From assembly GCA_030745885.1 (NCBI GenBank), contig JASLNR010000023.1, forward strand, positions 1 to 29,051: a stretch of 29,051 nt of DNA, in the 5' to 3' direction. The position numbers and the translations under genes are program-made. Positions 25,149 through 29,051 of this stretch are shown here, in pieces (within the stretch, counting starts at the first letter, position 1; every line of letters begins with the position of its first letter). The notes beneath the pieces were generated by a model, which was given only the letters and a program-made list of their open reading frames with translations, searched no databases and was not told where the DNA came from. Source of the DNA: Candidatus Thalassarchaeaceae archaeon. GTDB taxonomy: Archaea > Thermoplasmatota > Poseidoniia > Poseidoniales > Thalassarchaeaceae.

Positions 25149-26864
25149 TCACTCTGGAGAACGGCCTACCTCATCAATCTCGTTCATCCTATTGACGGCG
25201 ACGTACCCCGCAATCGCGATTCCAATGACCAGTGCCAGCATGATAGGTATGATGTAATGCAACCCCTCCTCTTCCTCAGCCTCGCCCCAGGTGATAGCAC
25301 TGCTAACCATCTCCCCCCCTCCAAAGGCCAGATCGTCGACCAGTTGCGTAGGAGTAAGGACACGGCAAGTCAGACTGTCCTCACCGGTAGTGGACGTCCT
25401 CCATGTGAAGTGGATGGTCTCCTCGCCCCCAGCCCCAATCATCGCATTGGGCCATGTAGGGGACAACTCCGCTGCGACTCCAGTGCTGGTGACATTGCAA
25501 TCTATGGCAAGGATAGCCGCTGCGGTGCCCGTGTTCGCAATCACCGCCTCGACTGCGACAGAGTCCCCCATAACTGCAGCATCGGTTGAATTCCCGTCAT
25601 CACCCACTGCGATGATGGACACCCACTCTACGTTCGGCGTTACTTGGTCGACTACGACATCTGTCTGCCATCCAAGGGAGAATTGACCTCCTCCGTAGTC
25701 CCCGATTCCTGATCCATCAGGATTCCACGCTGTTCTGTAGTCAGTGATGGTCACAACCGCCTGTTCGGTCCAAATGGGGCTATCCTCCCAGGTGTTGTCA
25801 TCGGACCATGCGATCTCTACGACCCTCTCGCCTCCCCCCTTGATGTACGAAACTCCGTTCAAGTCGCTGAAGTTGCTGTATGATGGGGCGTTGTGCATGC
25901 CCGTGATCTCGTAGGCGACGTAAATGGCTTCGAAACTGAGGCGCTGTCCTGCTAGCCGCCTCTCCCACTTGTCAGTCAAACCACCAGAACCCCCCACATC
26001 CTCGCCCCATTCAATTGAGCTGTAGGCCCTTGCCCTGACATCGTGGTCGTCAGTGCTATTGGTGAAGTTGGTCGTGCCTCCAAGAAAGATGGCCGCCCTA
26101 TCGCTGGAAAGTATGACTGGACCTACCCTATTCATCACCGAATCATTGATTGTAACTTCCCCGGTAGTTGATATCTGGCCGCCCTCAATCAAGGAATCTA
26201 CAGCCCTCATTTGCCCCTCAATTGATACTGTAAACCCCGATTCCCCATATACCATCATGTTCCGATGGAATAGGTCAGCGGCAGAGTAACTGATTTGATT
26301 CAAGTTCGAAGCGCTCAAGGTAATTTCACTTAGTGAAACCGGGTAGCAGAATGGGCCAACAAATTCAACCCATACATCAGTCGCCCCAGGTCCAAAAGTC
26401 AGGGTATACTCGGTGCCACTCATGGCTTCAGAATCGTTTCCAAAATAAGCTGTAACTCCATCTAGGCTTGACGAACCAATTGGCCTGAATGTGGCCTCAA
26501 ATCTTTTGTTGGCGTCATCCCAAGGTATCATCACAGCAGAGCGATTGCTCTCATCGCAGTAACCATAGCCAACTAGGCCCGAAGGTGGTTCGGTTGCTAT
26601 CATTTCCGAGTTTTCAACACGTAGAATTGATCCTTCTTCGACGAAAATATTCACGCCTCTTTCCAGCGTTACCTCGGTGTTCGAGAAGGTCAGGGATCCG
26701 CCGTTGATGACCCTGATATTCTGTGACAGGGTCATGTCCTGCTCCCAAGTCATGTCAGATTCGATAATGATGTCCTCGCCGCTCTCAGCTGTTGCTCCAG
26801 ATGGCAGAACCATCCCAGTTGCGATTAGTGTCATGCAAACCAATAGGGCGCTTCTGCCATTCAT
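25149..26864 (-). CDS. Secreted, membrane-anchored surface protein with CARDB-like domain
   Basis: A 571-residue probable cell-surface protein. From the ATG at 26864 a signal peptide is clear: MNGRSALLVCMTLIATGM followed by VLPSGATAES. An upstream ATG at 26936 would put 24 unneeded residues before it. Residues about 35-90 and 220-290 show short strand repeats (INGGSLTFSNTEVTLERG, TTGEVTINDSVM) resembling a right-handed beta-helix. Residues about 420-520 resemble a CARDB-type Ig domain (VEAVIANTGTAAAILAIDC). One TM helix (about 538-558, IIPIMLALVIGIAIAGYVAV) precedes a short cytoplasmic tail. No enzyme motif is recognised. The architecture repeats that of the larger surface proteins at 4131 and 7123, so these are likely envelope components. 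Its stop directly abuts that of gdhA. Confidence 0.8.
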   Translation of the reverse strand: MNGRSALLVCMTLIATGMVLPSGATAESGEDIIIESDMTWEQDMTLSQNIRVINGGSLTFSNTEVTLERGVNIFVEEGSILRVENSEMIATEPPSGLVGYGYCDESNRSAVMIPWDDANKRFEATFRPIGSSSLDGVTAYFGNDSEAMSGTEYTLTFGPGATDVWVEFVGPFCYPVSLSEITLSASNLNQISYSAADLFHRNMMVYGESGFTVSIEGQMRAVDSLIEGGQISTTGEVTINDSVMNRVGPVILSSDRAAIFLGGTTNFTNSTDDHDVRARAYSSIEWGEDVGGSGGLTDKWERRLAGQRLSFEAIYVAYEITGMHNAPSYSNFSDLNGVSYIKGGGERVVEIAWSDDNTWEDSPIWTEQAVVTITDYRTAWNPDGSGIGDYGGGQFSLGWQTDVVVDQVTPNVEWVSIIAVGDDGNSTDAAVMGDSVAVEAVIANTGTAAAILAIDCNVTSTGVAAELSPTWPNAMIGAGGEETIHFTWRTSTTGEDSLTCRVLTPTQLVDDLAFGGGEMVSSAITWGEAEEEEGLHYIIPIMLALVIGIAIAGYVAVNRMNEIDEVGRSPE

Positions 26865-26983
26865 TGTCACTCGGCTGGCCGAGGGGGAAATGAACATCAC
26901 GGCGGCATGTCTCCGAAAAAATGGAATTAATCCCAATTCATGATGTGCGAAAGTTCAACCGCCCAAGCGGCGTGCTCAACCCG

Positions 26984-27637
26984 ATGGCATCCGAGTACAG
27001 CCCCCTCATCGCGCCCTTGCTCGTACTGTGGCTCTATCTTCCCGGATACCTCTCGAATACCACCGCGATGCTTGGAGGCAAGTGGATTCCGGAAATGATC
27101 GGAATGGCCGTGAAGCCCATTGACGGGGGCAGGGTGCTTGGCGATGGAAACAGGCTCCTAGGGGATGGGAAGACCTGGAACGGTCTAGCCGGCGGAACCC
27201 TAGGAGGCGGTCTTCTCGGCATGCTCACCCACGCTCTTTCTCTTGGCAGCGAGGACTCCGATGCCCCATTCATCGATCCATTGACTGGAGTCACTCCGGA
27301 TGCATGGTTCTGGCTCGGTGGGGAGTGGGGAGCAGTTTTCGTGCTTGGATGCGTACTGGGTTTTGGTTGCATGGTCGGCGACTCTGCTGGCTCCTTCGTC
27401 AAGCGTCGTTTCGGACACAAGAGGGAAGGCGACGAGAGCTCCGAGGCACCGCTGCTTGACACCCTCCCATTCGCGATTTCCGCCTTCTTGTTCGGCCAGT
27501 TATTGCTGGACCCTTCTATTGTCGGCAGTTCGGAACTGACGATGGGGATGGCAATACTGCTGCTAATCACCCCAATCATCCACAGGTCATTCAACCTCCT
27601 CGGCTACCGCCTTGGCTTGAAGTCCGTCCCGTATTGA
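26984..27637 (+). CDS. carS: CDP-archaeol synthase
   Basis: A 217-residue integral membrane enzyme that activates digeranylgeranylglyceryl phosphate with CTP to make CDP-archaeol, the precursor of archaeal polar lipids. It carries the family signature as a tandem GDGNRLLGDGKTWNG (about 53-67), followed by AGGTLGGGLLG, and a second polar block GDSAGSFVKRR. About five hydrophobic segments are visible, consistent with CarS topology. It is longer than many CarS proteins (about 165-180 residues), mainly through the central loop LGSEDSDAPFIDPLTG. The frame is open to an ATG at 26921; I prefer ATG 26984 (MASEYSPLIAPLL), directly before the first helix. The gene diverges from the 25149-26864 surface protein and precedes purD on the same strand. 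This gene is the clearest archaeal marker here. Confidence 0.9.
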   Translation: MASEYSPLIAPLLVLWLYLPGYLSNTTAMLGGKWIPEMIGMAVKPIDGGRVLGDGNRLLGDGKTWNGLAGGTLGGGLLGMLTHALSLGSEDSDAPFIDPLTGVTPDAWFWLGGEWGAVFVLGCVLGFGCMVGDSAGSFVKRRFGHKREGDESSEAPLLDTLPFAISAFLFGQLLLDPSIVGSSELTMGMAILLLITPIIHRSFNLLGYRLGLKSVPY

Positions 27638-27687
27638 GCAATGATCTCCGGGGAATTGTCTATCGTGTCAAGCACAAGCGCAACACC

Positions 27688-28962
27688 ATGGCTGGCATGG
27701 ACGTACTAATCGTCGGTGGTGGTGGTCGTGAGCACGCGCTGGCCATCGGCCTTTCCCGGAGCGAGTCCGTGGCCACTGTCCACGCTTCGCCGGGCAATGC
27801 CGGCACGTCCATGGTCGGATTGAATCACGGAATCAGCCCCAATGACATTGATGGACTGGTGAACCTCGCTGTCGATCTCGAAGTCGGCTTGGTCGTCGTA
27901 GGACCCGAGTCCCCCCTCGTTGGGGGGCTCGCAGACCGACTCAGGGCCAAGGAAATCCCATGCTTCGGCCCTCACTCCGAGGGTGCCAAGTTGGAGGGGT
28001 CAAAGCTCCACGCCAAGAGGGTCATGAGGTCGCTAGGAATACCAACCGGCGACTTCATCGTCATCCACGACCAGGGTGATGTCCAATCCTCGCTAGATGC
28101 GTTCGAGCCTCCTTGGGTGGTGAAACGAGACGTCCTAGCCGGAGGCAAGGGGGTGACTGTGACGTCCAAGAGGGAGGATGCCGAGGAGGCTTTGCGAGAG
28201 GCGATGGAATCCGACGGTTTCGCCTTATTGGAGCAGCATCTCTCGGGGGAGGAGGCATCCGTCCTCGTAGTGATGGATGAGACGGGGTACATCCTCCTTC
28301 CAGCCAGTCAGGATCACAAGCGCGTGGATGATGGAGACAGAGGACCAAATACCGGTGGTATGGGTGCATATGCCCCAGCGCCCGTTGCGACACCGGCCGT
28401 GATGAGGAGGGTCACTGAGGAGATTGTCGAGCCAATGCACCATCATTTGGGGGACGGGGACACGCCATATCGGGGATGCCTCTACGTCGGGCTCATGATC
28501 GATCGCGACGGGTCCCCCAGTGTGGTGGAGTTCAACGTCAGGCTGGGAGACCCAGAAGCCCAGGTCACAATCCCGCTCATCGCCTCCGACCTGGGTCTGA
28601 CCCTACTAGCCGCTGCAGAGGGATCGCTAGCCCAAATTGAGGTCGAATTCCACGACCTCAATGCTGCCACCGTCGTCCTCGCATCCGAGGGATATCCCGG
28701 AACCCCCGCCACTGACCGACCAGTATCTGGGTGGGATGCATGCATCGAGGAGGGACAGGTAAGGGCGTTTGCCCATCTCGCCGGTGCAGTTATCGGGGAA
28801 GACGGCAACCTCCATTCCAGCGGTGGAAGAGTCCTCTCCGCGACTGGCATCGCCCCTACCCTTGGGGAGGCAGTCGAATCATCCTACCAGATCATCGACG
28901 GCATCGAACTCGAAGGCTCACACTATCGCTCGGATATCGGATTCCGCGCCCTTCCGGGATGA
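27688..28962 (+). CDS. purD: Phosphoribosylamine-glycine ligase (GAR synthetase)
   Basis: A 424-residue ATP-grasp enzyme joining glycine to 5-phosphoribosylamine, the second step of de novo purine synthesis. The N-terminus has VLIVGGGGREHALA, the PurD hallmark, then VVGPESPLVGGLAD and PCFGPHSEGAKLEGSK. The ATP-grasp part shows VVKRDVLAGGKGV, EEASVLVVMD, PNTGGMGAYAP and the metal-binding EFNVRLGDPEAQ. Length is normal for PurD. The frame is open back to a TTG at 27634 overlapping the carS stop; I chose ATG 27688 (MAGMDVLIV), with 27697 as the alternative, because PurD normally begins only a few residues before its glycine-rich loop. It follows carS by 50 bases on the same strand and may be cotranscribed; the two pathways are unrelated. 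Confidence 0.95.
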   Translation: MAGMDVLIVGGGGREHALAIGLSRSESVATVHASPGNAGTSMVGLNHGISPNDIDGLVNLAVDLEVGLVVVGPESPLVGGLADRLRAKEIPCFGPHSEGAKLEGSKLHAKRVMRSLGIPTGDFIVIHDQGDVQSSLDAFEPPWVVKRDVLAGGKGVTVTSKREDAEEALREAMESDGFALLEQHLSGEEASVLVVMDETGYILLPASQDHKRVDDGDRGPNTGGMGAYAPAPVATPAVMRRVTEEIVEPMHHHLGDGDTPYRGCLYVGLMIDRDGSPSVVEFNVRLGDPEAQVTIPLIASDLGLTLLAAAEGSLAQIEVEFHDLNAATVVLASEGYPGTPATDRPVSGWDACIEEGQVRAFAHLAGAVIGEDGNLHSSGGRVLSATGIAPTLGEAVESSYQIIDGIELEGSHYRSDIGFRALPG

Positions 28963-28994
28963 TGGACGAACCCATTCTGCCCCCCCATTCCCGC

Positions 28995-29013
28995 AACCGT
29001 TCTACGAACGGTT
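28995..29013. terminator. Hairpin after purD (possible terminator or operator)
   Basis: AACCGTTC-TAC-GAACGGTT is a perfect 8-base-pair inverted repeat, 32 bases past the purD stop, followed by AAAAC. It may mark the transcript end or be a regulator site for a gene beyond the edge. There is no T-run on the plus strand. The remaining 38 bases to the window end show no recognisable gene. Confidence 0.4.
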
Positions 29014-29051
29014 AAAACAAGCGTTCAGGTCGCCGCGCTGCTGAGCCTTGG

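Noticed and set aside
28731..29044. Plus-strand frames overlapping the 3' end of purD
   Set aside because: They are out-of-frame shadows of purD, rich in Arg, Pro and Ser, with no domain and no separate start signal.

Overview
The window looks like a chromosomal segment of a planktonic marine archaeon of the Thermoplasmatota, most likely Marine Group II (Candidatus Poseidoniales) or a close relative. This is inferred from gene content and not from a phylogeny. The archaeal marks are a CDP-archaeol synthase (carS), an XPD/Rad3-type helicase, a tRNA-Leu gene with encoded CCA, and several very large signal-peptide/one-TM surface proteins. Mixed with these are genes of bacterial character: E. coli-type glutamate dehydrogenase, a FolM-like/FolB-like pair, a branched-chain 2-oxoacid dehydrogenase with lipoyl synthase, and a receiver-PEP/pyruvate-binding fusion known mainly from Bacteroidetes. 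Such mosaicism is typical of marine planktonic Euryarchaeota.

Layout. 1-2536 (minus): lipA, E1-alpha and E1-beta form a tight operon (ATGA overlap, then a 2-base gap) for a lipoate-dependent 2-oxoacid dehydrogenase; E1-beta runs off the left edge. 2728-3896 (plus): a pteridine-reductase-like SDR followed by a dihydroneopterin-aldolase-like protein, probably a small pterin/folate operon. 3911-3996 (minus): tRNA-Leu(UAA). 4131-16050 (plus): two consecutive giant surface proteins of about 966 and 2975 residues. The second joins acidic Ca-binding-type repeats, a TgpA-like transglutaminase region, a long run of Ig-like repeats, one TM helix and a cytoplasmic DUF4129-like tail.

16047-21557 (minus): a probable three-gene cluster of the receiver/PEP-binding protein, the XPD-like helicase and a small acidic protein with an Hsp20-like tail. 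21558-21818 is a hairpin-rich spacer. 21819-23665: a ribbon-helix-helix regulator (minus) and an HD-domain dNTPase-like gene (plus) diverge from a spacer holding a near-ideal palindromic operator. 23793-25148 (plus): gdhA, ending flush against a convergent surface-protein gene (25149-26864, minus). 26984-28962 (plus): carS then purD, followed by a short hairpin near the right edge.

The most notable items are the 2975-residue surface protein, whose transglutaminase domain keeps Cys but appears to lack the catalytic His and Asp; the receiver-PEP/pyruvate-binding fusion with no phosphohistidine domain; the YxxxR active site in the SDR; and the palindromic operator between the RHH and HD genes. 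No CRISPR array, insertion sequence, integrase or prophage gene was seen.
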